From positions 1-64,000 of the forward strand of contig LUCM01010528.1 in assembly GCA_008360955.1 (NCBI GenBank): DNA of 64,000 nt, given 5' to 3'. The position numbers and the translations under genes are program-made. The notes under the pieces are model-generated. The model was not told the DNA's origin. It worked only from the letters and a program-made list of their open reading frames with translations, and did no database searches. This DNA comes from Fasciolopsis buskii. Taxonomy: Eukaryota; Platyhelminthes; Trematoda; Plagiorchiida; Fasciolidae. Positions 44,976-57,795 of this stretch are shown here, piece by piece (position 1 is the first letter of the stretch; each line of letters begins with the position of its first letter).

Positions 44976-47900
44976 AAATAAGCGAAAAGTATGCAGTTAC
45001 GAAAGACCATATACTTGTTTAAGAGATTGTTTTTCATGCTTGCGGAAAGCAGATGTGAAAATTGGGCATTCCGGAAGAAAACAATGCATCGAAATTATCT
45101 GTTGGGTTCAAGAATAATGCATCATAAAAAGAACAGTTTGAGGCTAAACATTGATGTTGAAGATGATGTTAGCAACTTCTACCGGCCGATAATGTTAAAG
45201 CTTTAGTTGTGGTCTTATGCACATGTGCTAATTGTAAAATGAAGACAGTGTGATGACTCAATTTGACTAAGAAATCAAGGTTAATATTATAAAATCGGCA
45301 ACGGAACTGTTGATGACAAAAAAGTTCATGAAGTAAGTGGTGTCAGGACTTGCGTTTTAAAAGCTCTTTTAGGACAACTGAGAGGCGAAAAAATCAATGA
45401 ACTTTTCTACAAATTCATTGCTGCTTTTCAACAACAGTTTATTATCTTTACACTTTGCAAATATTGGTTAAAGAGGTCGAAAAGTATGAAGTGACTCGGT
45501 AAGCATGCAATGATTGAGCGCAATTGTTTTGTGATCTTCTGGGGTTTATAGAAAAAGCCGTTTTGAACGTCAGGAGTTGAGATGGATAACAAAGTGCAAA
45601 ACGATTCACTTTTCAGGACTTTAGAAATAGGATATCCTAACGCAATTCTGAAAGTCAAATTAAAGACTTTGTTATCCACACTAACTAATTTGTGAGTGGG
45701 TGCTGGAGGATAGGTCAGAATAGCACTCGTGAATAAGGAATCTAAATGAGGTACTCCAATCGTAGTAGATTTTGTTGACCGGTGATTGAACGCTTGTGCT
45801 GCTGTGCAAAATTGGGTGAATTAGAAGCGATCAGGATAAGTATGGTGTTTGGATTTTACAGCTCGCATTGATAACGGAAGTTGGAACAGCTGCTGGAATA
45901 CCAGATTGCTTGGATTCTGCTTGAAGAGATAAGTAGGGGGATTGGTCTGGTCAACCATGAATCATTCGGCTGGTCAGCGCACAAAGGTGCCTTTTGCAAA
46001 ATTTCCTATGCCAAGATAATGTAGATTGCTGATATCTAGCATGGTTACATATTAGGGGAAACCTTGACTGTAGCCTTATCCGACTAAACAAAGTGAATGC
46101 GATATATATATATATATATATATATTTAAAATCCCACCATCTTTCTTTCGATGCGGAATAGAACCATGTTGTTGATTTCTCTTCCCTTTTTTTGTGACAG
46201 TTCTTTTGGAAAAAATTGATCTGTCTACCCGTACGCCTCAGTCCGAACAAAGTGCGTGCTATTGCCAAGTGTGTCCGATCAGTTCAAAATGTCGACGTAT
46301 CCATCATCAACAGATAATTGTTTAAATGCGATCTCCAATCCAGTAGGTCCAAATAGCAGGTTTTCAGAGATAACGATTGTGTGGTTGGATCGCGACGTTT
46401 TGCACTCATATAATTTTCTAACGTGATATTTTTTCTCCATACGTATCAATTGTGTTTATTCGAGAAATTTTGTTAAACTGGAAACAATTACTGGAAGGGC
46501 TGCCTTGAACCTACAATCATTCTGAAGTTAAGTATTAGCTCAGAGTAAACTAATGTGTACGTGAGGGAGAGGGGGAGAGAGAGAGCGAAAGCGAGTTAGG
46601 GAATGGGTAGATATAATGTCCTCCATCTGTTCCATGTGTACGAATAGGGTCGAGTTAATTGGTGTTAATGAGAATAGAAATCGCTTGACGAGCTACATTC
46701 GAAGAAGTAGGATAAAATGAGATAGGAACTGTAAATCGTGTCTTAATTTGTCCTCCACTGCCCCTTTTGGACTGGGGCAACATTTGCCATGACAGCATGT
46801 CAGATAAGCGTGGATGGCGAGCATCAGTCCCAAGGGATGTGAACAATATAGTCGCTGGTTAATCTGACGGCTTCAAGTGCAGATGGTTGAGTGGAAAAAT
46901 AACTATTTCATTCCTAACCGCTCGCGATTCTGTTCGGGATGACACTGTTTTGCAATCAGATTTTGTCCTGCTGAATCTGTGTGCAAACCCATAAACTTTC
47001 AGCCAAAATATCTCTCCTGGGATAAAGTGATTTTCTGTTGCCAAGAGCTGACTTCGTTTGATTCACAATCTTACGGAAAGTTGAAGTGTCAAATAATTTA
47101 TGAAGCAATGGGGAATTACAAACAATACGATTAGGATATTAAAAACATAACCAAACGATTAGACGAACAGATTCCTCAAACTTTTCTTTAGAGAACTATC
47201 GCTAGCTGCATTTTTGCATGTCCGGATCTGCTGGCTAGATCACTGTGCGTCTGCCGTAGTAGGATAGCATAATCTGAGGATCAATTGTAACGGATTGTTT
47301 GAGCGATTAGTCGGTCACCTCGCAATGTAGGAAGGACAACTTTTTCGCTTTCTTTGTGATGCTTTGCAAAACTCGAGTTTTCGTCAATAAAAACGTATTT
47401 TTGTCCCAGTTGGGAAGCATGCAAACTATTTTGATTGATTTCGGACATTTATACTGCTTAATTTCATTGAATAACCATAGTCTTTAGGTAATTAATGGAA
47501 CCAATTTTCTGTTGGTGGCGAAATAGTTAGTAGTACATGCGGCTTCATGGGGGATTCGTTTCGACGGGAAATGCTTGGGACCAGTATGCTCGTATCATTG
47601 GAAGGTTCAACTCCTAGAACTTACTATCAACAATCACCCTGTTTTTTAACCGGCCAAAGTCCTTGTCGGTTTTTCGCAAAACTCGATCCTGCTGTAATTA
47701 GTTTTCAAGTGCTTCCAGGTGTCGCGTATAAGTGGGGAGCTTTTTTTATCGACCGATAATCAGTTTATTTTGTATCGACTCGTTTGCATTTTATTCCAAT
47801 TACAGATTTGCAGGGACCAAATTGTTGAAATTACACGCAGACTTTGGATAAGTGTGTGACTGGTATGGAACAATGGTGAACGATTTTCTTGTTTCCCATG

Positions 47901-48101
47901 TACCGGTCTGTGCCTGTCAATTGTGATTTTCTAACGAATTTTGCGAGCTTTAATCTTGCTGATGTTCAAGAGATTTCCTTTCTGCAAAAGTGTCCCTATT
48001 TAACGTCATGCGCTATCTCGCTTCTAACGTGTCCACATTAATTCTTTCTTTTACATTGTATTTTACCAAGATATCATTTATCCATGAAATGTTTCATCAC
48101 G
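44976..48101. other. no identifiable gene
   Basis: AT-rich sequence with short frames, a GA-rich tract at about 46,563-46,595 and the TA run listed separately. Probably intron or intergenic DNA. Confidence 0.4.
46102..46125. repeat. (AT)n microsatellite
   Basis: About 12 AT units. No PLE-like sequence is visible on either side. Confidence 0.9.
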
Positions 48102-48406
48102 TGATATCATCGCTCAGCTCACTATTAAGAAACCACGGAAGTACTATGTAGATGTTTCATCATTGTTGGGAATCAACAGCAGTGCATATCCATCGTGCAC
48201 CCGAACTGGGACGCGAACCCTTGAGAAACGATTTTTAGTCAAACGCCTTAGCCATTACGCTACCGGGCAGGCTCTCAACGATTTATTGAACTTCACCACA
48301 TGATGTTGCACCTATCCCTCACTGATGAGCACGACCACAGGCCACAAGGATGAAACAGGTGCAAGGTGCTTTCATGGTTTCTTAATGGTACGTTGAGCGA
48401 TGATAT
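48102..48406. repeat. foldback element: 58-60 base inverted arms around a tRNA-like head
   Basis: The minus strand of 48,102-48,161 and the plus strand of 48,349-48,406 share GATGAAACA, then TGGTTTCTTAAT, then TGAGCGATGATAT in the same order and spacing, with scattered differences. About 190 bases separate the arms, including a minus-strand tRNA-like sequence. Similarity stops sharply at the outer ends. It may be two SINE tails facing each other or a MITE-like foldback; no transposase is nearby. Confidence 0.65.
48197..48287 (-). repeat. tRNA-like SINE head (second SINE family)
   Basis: Read on the minus strand it has TAGCGTAATGG (A-box, family TRGYNNAAYGG), CTAAGGCGTTTGACT and GGGTTCGCGTCCC (B-box). 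The outer seven bases, TGCCCGG and TCGGGTG, can pair allowing G-T pairs. The T-arm stem pairs only three of five bases and the arm lengths are one base off, so it is a tRNA-derived SINE or pseudogene rather than a working tRNA. It differs from the four-copy family at 12, 54, 56 and 59 kb. Confidence 0.6.
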
Positions 48407-51400
48407 GATTTGGTGCACTTTTTCGCTGAACTAATTCAACCTCCTACTACTGACGTATATCATTTTTCGTTGTTCAGTCAGTACCAATGGAGTAGCTCAT
48501 TTAGGGAATAAATGAATCATGCAAAATTGCCAAATCCGTCGACTGACTTTTGTTTAGCTGTCAAGAAGATTAGTTAACAGCGTGGGCTAGTTCCCATCTC
48601 ACGGCGTACGTCGCCAAAGAGATCTGCTGTATCTGGAGTGACAAGAACTTTGGTGTGATTCAATGGGAGAAAATGCTTCCACTAGGAACTGTAGTTTCAA
48701 TTCATTTTGCATAAATGTATACCTTACTCTCTTATTTGGAAATCAATACTGATAACTCATTTACTGTAGATGGCTCAAATGATGAAATAATGGTAATTGG
48801 TACCCTGGTCGGAGTGTTAATAAATAACGAAACCCGTAAGAATATTTCCTATAACTTTCAGTTAAGAAAAGGGAAAACCGCTTTTTCTAAAATTTTTGTT
48901 TTAATGTCAAGATCAGCTGTGATGTTTGTTCACCTCATGGTCCATTTGTTCTGTATCCCTGTGTTAGCATGAGTGACAAAGCTTTTCTTACCACTAATAA
49001 AACGTTAATCAACTTGCCTGTCTTACAATAAGATACTTTAAAAGTGGTTCTTCGTTCATCATTCCTCGAATTCCCATTTGGTGAATATTTTATCGGAATT
49101 AGAATCTCTGAGACGGGACGTTCTTTTCCGTTTCTCCCTCGACCAAGTTCTTTTTTCGAGATAAATTCCCCCTTTTCTCGATGAACAAGAGACAATTCCA
49201 AAACCTGATAACTATTAGTATATGATCGTGAAAGTGCGAACTGGTTCAAGTGCTTTCATGTGAACCGGTAATTTGAGGTTCTCCAAAATGTGAAAATCGA
49301 TCACCGGATTTGTCGAGTGACTCGGACGAACGGTTTCGTTGGACGAAGCAGATTTATCGTTTAAACTGTGGTACGGGATCATACTTGTTGAAATGATTGT
49401 GTTTTTATCCTCGATCGCCTACTCTTTGGTTCCTGTCTAAGGACGCACAATCCATTTGTAATTCCGTTTTAGAGATATTCAATCGGTGGAGAAACTAGCA
49501 CAATATGAATCACACGCACTTCTTATTCTGATCAAAACGAAATGCCATTTTATCGCGATTTATCAATTTCGCTGTTTTGCGTCCCCTACCGACCTGTTGT
49601 CACTTGTGATTTTGCCACTGTAATTACGCGAAGCCCGAAAGGAACCGGGAAATTCCCTATGTTATCTTGTGAAACGCTAATGCTCACATTCCTTTTAGTC
49701 GTACGATATTCAAACATTTAACAATGGACGGCGTGTCCTTAAAAAAAATTATTCACTACGGTTCGTGAGGCGGATTGGCAAATCACTTGAAAGTTCGATA
49801 CCGCGAATTGAGGATTACACTTGTGAAAATTTCGGACGGAAATGACCTCATCTTGGTTTCTGTGTCATCCACGTAGTAAAGGATAAAAATGTCCTCATCT
49901 GGAACAAGGGATTACCAATTCCACTAAATTCTTCGGTTTGTCTATCCTTCAGATTAGTCGCTAATGAGCAAATATTTTAGTTTCTCTTCAAACCTTACGT
50001 ATTCCTGTCTTTCTCACCTCGTTAATAATTATACGGTAATCTGGGATGCAGCTGTGCACTAAACTATTCCTGCTTCTCTTCCATTGGCCGTGCACAAAAT
50101 GTGCAAACGGTTTTCTGTGAACGTTGTTGAAATATTGTGTTTATATTCAGTCTCCGTTTCATCGCATGCAAGTTGGGCCATTAGCGGACAAGCCAGAATT
50201 TCTCCCGTCCGCAGATGTTAGGCAAGCCAGTTTAATGAAACACCCTAAAGACAAGTCAATTTAGGACTCGTGAATTGAATAGCAGAAAAATACGACCAAT
50301 ATTGCCACTTGTTCATCTCCAACGTCTCTTTCAGGGGCGCCTTCGCGAAACGTTTTGAAAATTGCCCGGGTCGAATGCATTTATTCGTGAATTGTTTTAT
50401 CACGTGTTCTTGCATTGGGTTCTCGCATTCAGATCACGGCTGGCATGAACGAAGCACTGAAGTTAGTTGAAGCGAACAATTTGTAACTAGTCCTCTTTTA
50501 GTATGTTTGGATATTTGTTGAATAATCATTCCGAAATAAATCCTACCCCGTGGCGTATGGGGTAACGGAAGAATGAAAGAAAATGAATGGGAATCATGAA
50601 CATTCGGATTATCAGTTGTTCACGCACAGATTGCGATAGTTTACACAAAAGTGGGTAATCATAAATTGTATCGCATTTCAAAGTCCACGGCACGAACCGG
50701 AATCCAACGAACCCCGTTTCAATTGCCAAACGGATGCTTCGGGCGAGTGGGCTACCATGGTCGCTGCCTTCAAACGGCAATCCCATTAGCTACTGTCTGC
50801 GAGACTGGGATTCAAAATGGCTTCAATCATTGGACTGACATTGATAGTTGCCACTCCTTGTTACGGGGAGAGTGGCTGACCGAGATGTTCCCCGTACAAT
50901 TAAAACTCAGCTGAATGCGGTATGGAATCCATTGTTACCTCATGGGAAAATGACCGACTATCAGTGATTGAAACCATCCTAATCATTGTGTATCCACAGT
51001 ACTGGACATTCACCTACGTGATTAGCACTTGACGGCTAAGGTCACGGTAGTTTCGTGATCATACCATGTATCACATTAGGTGGAACGTTGCTTCTTCGAT
51101 CCTGGCTCCCGAAGTTCATTATTCGGTTATGGAAAATCGACGTGGAGTTTTCATTGCACAAAATGATTGGCTCATTGAAACATCCCAAAGTCCCACGTGA
51201 ACATCTCACAAATCCGTTTACGACATACTGTTTCCGATAAGTAGCCCAATCCGGTCACTTTGAAGACATATATGGACAATCAATAACTTGTGATACTCAC
51301 AAAATTTTGTTGTGGTATGTGTGAAGAAGTGTTGTGGTGTACTAAAACAGCTGTCAAAAGTTGCACAAATTTCCTTATAATGATAATTATAATAACCATA

Positions 51401-54400
51401 ATAATAGTCATAAGGGCGTAAATATCTATTATCTACGACTATGTGCGCATTGATCGTACCAGGTTTTGCACAGCTATCCATGGGAGCACTCCAAAAGTGG
51501 CGGAAATGTGAGATGTAATCAGTCCAGTAAATCAGATCAAGCCACTGATCAGCTATTGGTCGTAACGTTGGCAAAAAGAGACCAGTGATGGGGTCGAAAA
51601 GATTCTAAAAAGTATAATTTGCCGGCCAGATGAGTTCATTATGAAACTGTTGATCAGTCAATGTTAACGATCGATTTGCTCTTGTCATTGCATGACAGGT
51701 CGGTGAACTTCCTGACTAAATTGTACCATTTCTTTATAAACGTTGCATTCAAGTCACTTCCATTGGGAATACATCACCAGCCAGTGCACGAATGGGACAA
51801 AGACTGAGCTATGGGAAGCGAACCTCCCCAAGAGGAATACTTTGCAGCATAGAATGCTATCCTTGTTGACTAATTTCCACCCAGTTACCAAACTGACTGA
51901 TTAAGTTTGGAATGGTTGCTTGCGCGAGTTAAAAATAACCGGCAGGTAAGCTCGATAAAACGCGTCCATGCATGCCGGTCTAGTGCTTCGGGTAGTTTTT
52001 TATTGACCGCGCAACGGACAATAAATGAATTTGTTTTCGTTTGGTTTTGTCCGTACTCGAACACGGTATGCATCCTAATAAAAAGGTTTTACTTCTGTCT
52101 CGATGGATTACAAAGTTGTGGCCCAAATCGCAGCCGTACATCTGCATAGTCGTCCTTAGTTTTGTAACTCCGTGTTGCAAGTATTACCATGGGAATGACT
52201 TAGAGTAAAACAGTTAAAATGACAACAACTGCTCTCATGTTTTGGTCAAACAACTTCGAACGTTTCTTGTGCATAGGCAGCGCGAGCAAGAAGCAGTGAT
52301 TTGATTGAAACGCTGTTAGCTTCAAGTAAACACAATCCACGATCCTCATTGGTGTTGTGAACGAAAGACAATGTTTGGTCACTTATTTAGTGGAAAACAA
52401 GTTATTGTAATCAATTTAACGAGGTGAAAACTACGACTTTGGAGTAAGCGGAGGCATTGTTGTTATTTTCCCGATTGACCAATTATTGATTGACGAATTT
52501 CGAGTGAAGGTCGAACTTATTCAACATTTTGACCGGGTCGAGATACCACATAGTTGTGAGTTTACCTTGGCGCTGATACATAACCGCATGCCTTATTGAA
52601 GGTTCAGTGTCTGCTGGTGCAGTGTGATATAATGTGGCCCCTCCGCCGTTTGTACCCGTAATACATCTAATATCAATGCATTGTCAGGCTACCATGTTTT
52701 CTCGGTTTCACAATTTTCAACTCTAAAGCTTCACAAACAGTTGGGTCAATTGGACAGCGATGAGATTGACCGGAGTTCTAGCCGCATGCCAACAAGTAAA
52801 TTCGTTTTCCTCCTCCATGACCACTCTGCAAGCTCACTCTGTTAGATTCCATGAGCCTCGAAAATTGAACTTGTCGGTTAGGTCTAATTTTATGGGACAA
52901 CTCAACTACCGGTATGAGAAGCGTCCAGCAAAGTCTCAAGGGGAATAATTTTCTTGCAACAGAAGATTTCGTCGGTATCGCTGATGACAATCACAAATTC
53001 CGATTTCAATCGTTTATGTTTTTGCTTACCTAATCTTTTGTCGGCTTTCATGATTTCAAATAATATGCATTTGTGCATGTAGCAATTTGCGTTGAAAGCA
53101 AATCTGAATAACGAACGGACCTCGTTCTCAGAAAGTTTAGTTTATCTGCGAAAGCCAATGGATTACAACCCGGTAAGAGGAAACTAACTATCAACCTGAA
53201 GTGAGTGAAAATTTAGAATCCATCCATATATTCATATAGAAATGATGTGGATCGATCGCAACTTTGTCGTCAAGTCCGTCACTCTCTGTGAACTGTTCAA
53301 TTATTTGGGAACTCGTTTCAACCCAATCACCAACTCTTTCCGTCCTCCCCTCCTCCCTCGCACCGACAGTTCACATCCATGAGCAGATAATATTAGGAGT
53401 TTTCGCAATCGATATATACTCAATTTGACTAGCAGGAGATCGTAACCATTTCACTCTTTGCCTATCTTGTTCCTGTTTAATTGTCTATGATGAATTGTTT
53501 CGAAAAGCCATTCATACTGCCGATTGATGAATGGTGTGTAGAAATATTTGTTGCTGCATTACCGAGGGAAATAGACGGTCATATGGGTATGTTCGTGAAT
53601 ACAAAACAGCCAATCTCCTCCTGCTTTTCCCTTCCCCCTATAATGGCATCATTGTTTCGCAGATTCGGGATTACAGCTGAAACGAGAATTTGTCTGATAA
53701 AATTCATCTAATTAGATATGGCTGTGTATGAGATTATCACACCCAATTTCCCTAAAATTGCGTAATGATGTTTCATTTTGGAATTTACGAAGCCATTCCT
53801 TACAGTTTCCACATGGAAGCAGTAGAGCAACTTGTCGGAACAAGCAGAGATGGTTCAGTGAAAAATGGAGACAAAGGTTGTATGATAATGGGATCTGTAA
53901 AGGCAACCTTGGTTCGAGCGCGTGTATGAAAAAACGTATGCAAATTTTTTGTGGAACTTTCAAAACATGCAATATTTGGATCATAGATTTGTTAATTTGA
54001 AGTTTCCAACCGCGAGATTTTAAGCGTGAATGCACTGTTTCCCATTTCAGATGATGATTGACGTAATGTTATCGTTCACTTACTTGATCAACAGATTTAA
54101 ATCCAAGAATATCCTGTCTAATATGACTTTACTGAAGAAGCGTTGACAACCTAATCCAATCCATGGATTGTTGTTAGGGGGCAGGAAATACGATCCTGAT
54201 AACAACCATGTGATTTGGACCAAGCATACTTTTGGGTCGCTTTATGATGTGTACATGTGTGGCAACTCTTCCCAAGGTACTTAGCAGATTCCAGTGACCA
54301 AGACAATTTTATGCATGTTTGAAGAGTCTTAGTTTGTGGAGAGGAATAAAGCACTGACATTCCGAGTGGGTAATTGGATTAGGGTCGTGGAACTGAACAG

Positions 54401-54728
54401 AGAAAAAGAAACACCAGGTTCGATTGAATTTCTGCCAAACCGAACAAAAAATATCTTTTAGAATTGAATTTTTCCAGGAGTTCTTTGTTCTTCAATGAAG
54501 GAATTGGGCATACGACTCTCAATTTTTGGTTGCCACTAATCGAAAGTATGTTCGTTGGCAACACTTTAAAATTGATCTAACAACTGGACTACAGGGTAGA
54601 TACCATAGTTTGTTACCCGCGAGACGGGCGATTGAAAAAAAAATTAGGCAAACTGCTTGGAAATGTCCGTCTTAACAATAACCTGTCGAAAATGATTCGA
54701 AATAATTATCATTTTGGTATAGTTGGTT
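48407..54728. other. 6.3 kb with no identifiable gene
   Basis: Frames up to 118 codons occur but none has a recognisable domain. The longest (51,218-51,574, minus) includes a tyrosine/asparagine run produced by AT-rich repeats and is not credible as a gene. An 85-codon plus-strand frame at 48,715-48,972 is also unassigned. Probably intronic or intergenic DNA. Confidence 0.4.
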
Positions 54729-54900
54729 GGCCGGCGATGGCCAGTTGGATAAGGCACTGGCCTTCGGACGTGAAGGTCGCGGGTACAAACCCTCCCATCG
54801 CCTGTTAGCGTTCCCACTTGGCAGCCCTCTGTTGACCGCGGCCCCATTCCTGAAAAATGATGTACATTATTTCATTAAGGAAGCAAGAGGGGAAAAAAGT
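54729..54900 (+). repeat. tRNA-derived SINE, copy B
   Basis: It carries GGCGATGGCCAGTTGGATAA (A-box region), a hairpin CCTTC-GGACGT-GAAGG in place of the anticodon arm, GGGTACAAACCC (B-box, changed), then ACTTGGCAGCCCTCTGTTGA, CCGCGGCCCCATTCCTGAAA and GATGTACATTATTTCATT, ending in an A-rich run. This is the fullest plus-strand copy. The A-box context GTGGCC..TGGATAAGGC resembles animal tRNA-Arg, the likely parent. Confidence 0.82.
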
Positions 54901-55099
54901 ATCACCCGAACTGTGGCTCAAATTGCACACCGGAAGTTAAAACGCGGACCGCAAACAGAATGGTTTGAAAATTACCAATATTGCGTCATCAGCATGGTAC
55001 ACCAGGTGGTAAAGTGCATCAGAAATTGCTCCTAGAGCTTTAGCGACGAGTTGAAGTGGGTTTTGCAAGTTAAACTTTGTTGTGTTCCTCTGTCCTTAG
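54901..55099. other. intron-like stretch before a candidate exon
   Basis: It ends in a pyrimidine-rich tract and acceptor (GTTCCTCTGTCCTTAG, last base 55,099). Confidence 0.35.
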
Positions 55100-55289
55100 A
55101 ATGCGCAATGAAATTAATGGAACAAATATGCGAATTTCTTGGTACCCATGTGCGGAACGAAGACAGCCCAAGAATGAACAAAATGTCAATCGGTGTTATA
55201 CATACAGAAATCCGGGTGGTTTTGTTCCGCTTTTCGTACATTCGTCTCAACCGATCTACAAATCGTGTATAGACAATTTAGCCATATAA
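55100..55289 (+). CDS. candidate terminal exon, cysteine-containing, unknown protein
   Basis: A strong acceptor (CCTCTGTCCTTAG) is followed by 62 codons of open frame, starting MRNEINGTNMRISWYPCAER, with later VNRCYTYRNPGGFVPLF and ending SCIDNLAI-stop at 55,287-55,289. An AATAAA polyadenylation signal lies 72 bases after the stop (55,361-55,366). Acceptor, open frame, stop and signal in the right order and spacing suggest the last exon of a plus-strand gene whose other exons lie to the left. The three cysteines and aromatic residues hint at an extracellular domain, but I recognise no family. Two other frames are partly open here, so the frame is not certain. Confidence 0.4.
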
Positions 55290-55360
55290 CTGGTGTGCAG
55301 AAAACCACCGCAAAACCATCTTTAATGGTGCGAGTTTCATCGAAGTTAATTTGGTGAGTA

Positions 55361-55366
55361 AATAAA
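55361..55366 (+). promoter_or_regulatory. AATAAA polyadenylation signal candidate
   Basis: A canonical hexamer 72 bases after the stop of the candidate exon at 55,100-55,289. Chance occurrence is possible in AT-rich DNA. Confidence 0.35.
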
Positions 55367-55977
55367 AGCCACGATATACTGAACGTACTTCTGAGTTGTT
55401 CTGTCTCATTAAACATCCGCAGTTGCAAATGTCTACAAATTCAATGCTCATTGTGGTGTCTCATTTGTTCAGTCAACTGGTTTGTTCAGTGGCTAACGAT
55501 CTCCTTTAAACGTTAACATCCGATTTACTCAAATCGTCCCAAGTTACGGTCATTTAGTTACATCAAGCTCACATGGTAGCGTGTTCGTATCGTGACAACT
55601 GAGATGCGCTAGCGAATCCGGCAATCAAGGCAATTTTTACGGTCGCCGATAGCAGGTCATACTATTCCGTAGCATGTCTTTATAATGTTTAGATTGTTTT
55701 TTTTGGCGGAGGGATCTGTCCATGCAATTAAAATTACTGCCGACTTGTGGCAACATTTTACCCAACACGTCATTATCAAATAAGAATTTTCATTTTAATC
55801 GTGCTCTAGAAAATTGCAAATAAGCTGTAGTGTGTCCATCTTTAAAAATTGGGAAATTCCCCAAAGATGATCTAGTTTGACAGAGGGATGCAACGTCTGA
55901 GGAAATTCTTAGACTGACCAGAGTTGATAGCCGATAAATTGTACGAACACATGATCTTCTTTTTTGTCTTTTATATA
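55367..55977. other. no identifiable gene
   Basis: Nothing seen between the candidate exon's 3' end and SINE copy C. Confidence 0.4.
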
Positions 55978-56136
55978 CATTCGTTTTTAATGAAATGACA
56001 GTGTATATAGTTTTCTAGGGAGGGGGACGCGGCTGACAGAGAGCAGCCGATTGGGAAGTTGACCGGTGGTGGGAGGATTCGAACCTACGACCTTCACGTC
56101 CAAACGCCAAGACCTTATCCGTTTGGTCACTGCCAC
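55978..56136 (-). repeat. tRNA-derived SINE, copy C
   Basis: Minus strand: GGCAGTGACCAAACGGATAA, GGTCTTGGCGTTTGGACG, AGGTTCGAATCCTCCC (B-box), ACTTCCCAATCGG, GCTCTCTGTCAGCCGCG and a tail with TTTCATTAAAAACG. It matches copies A, B and D over its whole length. The B-box is a perfect GGTTCGAATCC. Confidence 0.85.
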
Positions 56137-57793
56137 TTTCTTGAGTGTTGTCCTTTTTCAGTATTCAAATAGGTTTCGTTGTCATTCATGCGTGAAACGG
56201 AGCCTAGTAGAGAGTATTGTTAACCTATGTACATCTTGATACTGCATTTGCTGCTATAACGGTGACATGAAACCACACTGTACTGGACAGGCATTTCATA
56301 CAGGAAGAACAAATCACATGAATCATGGCCACACTCGAGTTGGCAGTGGAAGCCCGTCCATCGTCCATATGACCAACGGCAACCGCTGGTCATTATAAGG
56401 CACACATGACCGGCTATCGTTGATCTAACAGGCTCGACTGACGGCACAAAAAACTGACTGGTTTGAAGCTATCCGATTTGCTCCTTTTTGTTTTCTCTCT
56501 CTATCTATCTCAACAATTATCATTCAGCGAAATAAATAAAAAAGGACCATGGAGCTATTGGCAAAGTCTTGTTTGAGAGTGTAAAGTCTGAACATTTGCA
56601 ATGATCTTTTAAATTCGAAAGATAAAGTGGGCTGAGAAATCCCTAAATTTGAAGTTTTTGAGAATACCGAAGCGTGCATACGGGAATCGGAAAGGTATCC
56701 ATATGCGAACTAGGGATGAACTTCCCCAAATCTCTGTGATTCGATTTTGCTGATTTGTATACATACACCGAAATGATTGGTTGTGATCTTTAGATCCACT
56801 CATCACCTCGTGGCATTTTCGGTCAATCGAACGACTAGTAATAAAACGTGATCAAATCAATGGTTATTTCAAATGACAATCTGATTCGAAATCCATAAGA
56901 AATCGGTTAAATGCTCTGCAGGAAATCGAATGGCTAGAAACCGAAATTGGGCACTTGCCTACTTGTATCCTTATCTCTTTTGAAGTGATAAGGGTATAGA
57001 CATTGCATGATCGCAATGTGGACGTTGACAGATGAAAAACATTCCAAAATCGAGCGGATACACTCGATGTTGGGGAGACCGCTTCAGGTTTGGACCTAGT
57101 AGGAGAAAAGGTAATTACGATCTATCGTCTATTTAACCCATATTTTGGCCAAACTGACAAAAATACTAACACTGGGTACGAAACATGTCATGCCTTGGTA
57201 AGAATCAATATGTTGCTGAAATGTGATGAAGCTGTCACGCATTGCAATGGAGACTCACTGAGCCTCGTTCCGTTATACATTTCGAAGGACAGATCAACGG
57301 GTTGTTGGCTCTACGTTCTCTGCCTTTGAGATTTCGTTTATGGTTTGCCTCCAAAAGCTAGATACAATCAGTAAAGCGAATAGAAACGTTCACAATACGC
57401 TGTTTGCCTTCCCAGATGTCCGTTCCCCTAAGCCCGCGCTTCCTTTCATAGCAATTTCCCTAATTATTTAGGTATCATGTCAAAACTATTCGAAAATGTC
57501 ACTCATCTGACTTAGTTACATCTTGTTTGCATAGGCCTGGAATGTAATTTGTTTTGCATGGCCACATTTGCTTGTACCAGAAATCTTGAGAAACACAGGT
57601 ATGGTCTTACCAAATAGCAAAGTTTTCTGATGCAATTCCGAAATAACGCGGTAAATGATATAGTTATGTTGCATATTTTGCCTTTAAACTCCCCACTAGG
57701 TTTGGGAATCGGTATCCTGTGTTCCGAGTTGTCTGTTCATCCCAAACTCTTCTTGTAATGCTCTTATGACTGTGCGTCTCTAATAGCCTCCAG
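56137..57793. other. no identifiable gene; intron-like
   Basis: Short frames only. It ends at a CCTCCAG acceptor before the next candidate exon. Confidence 0.4.
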
Positions 57794-57795
57794 CT

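Noticed and set aside
48308..48362. Hammerhead-ribozyme-like core: CTGATGAG (48,322) and GAAAC (48,352) with a GCACCT/AGGTGC outer stem
   Set aside because: The stretch between the two core boxes does not form helix II next to GAAA, and only five bases separate the would-be cleavage site from CTGATGA, too few for helix I. The outer stem alone is not enough. Hammerheads are common in flatworm SINEs and PLEs, so a structure search is still reasonable.
51218..51574. 118-codon minus-strand frame with a tyrosine/asparagine-rich stretch
   Set aside because: The tyrosine run is produced by AT-rich near-repeats (ATAATAACC-type). No domain, start context or splice sites support a gene.
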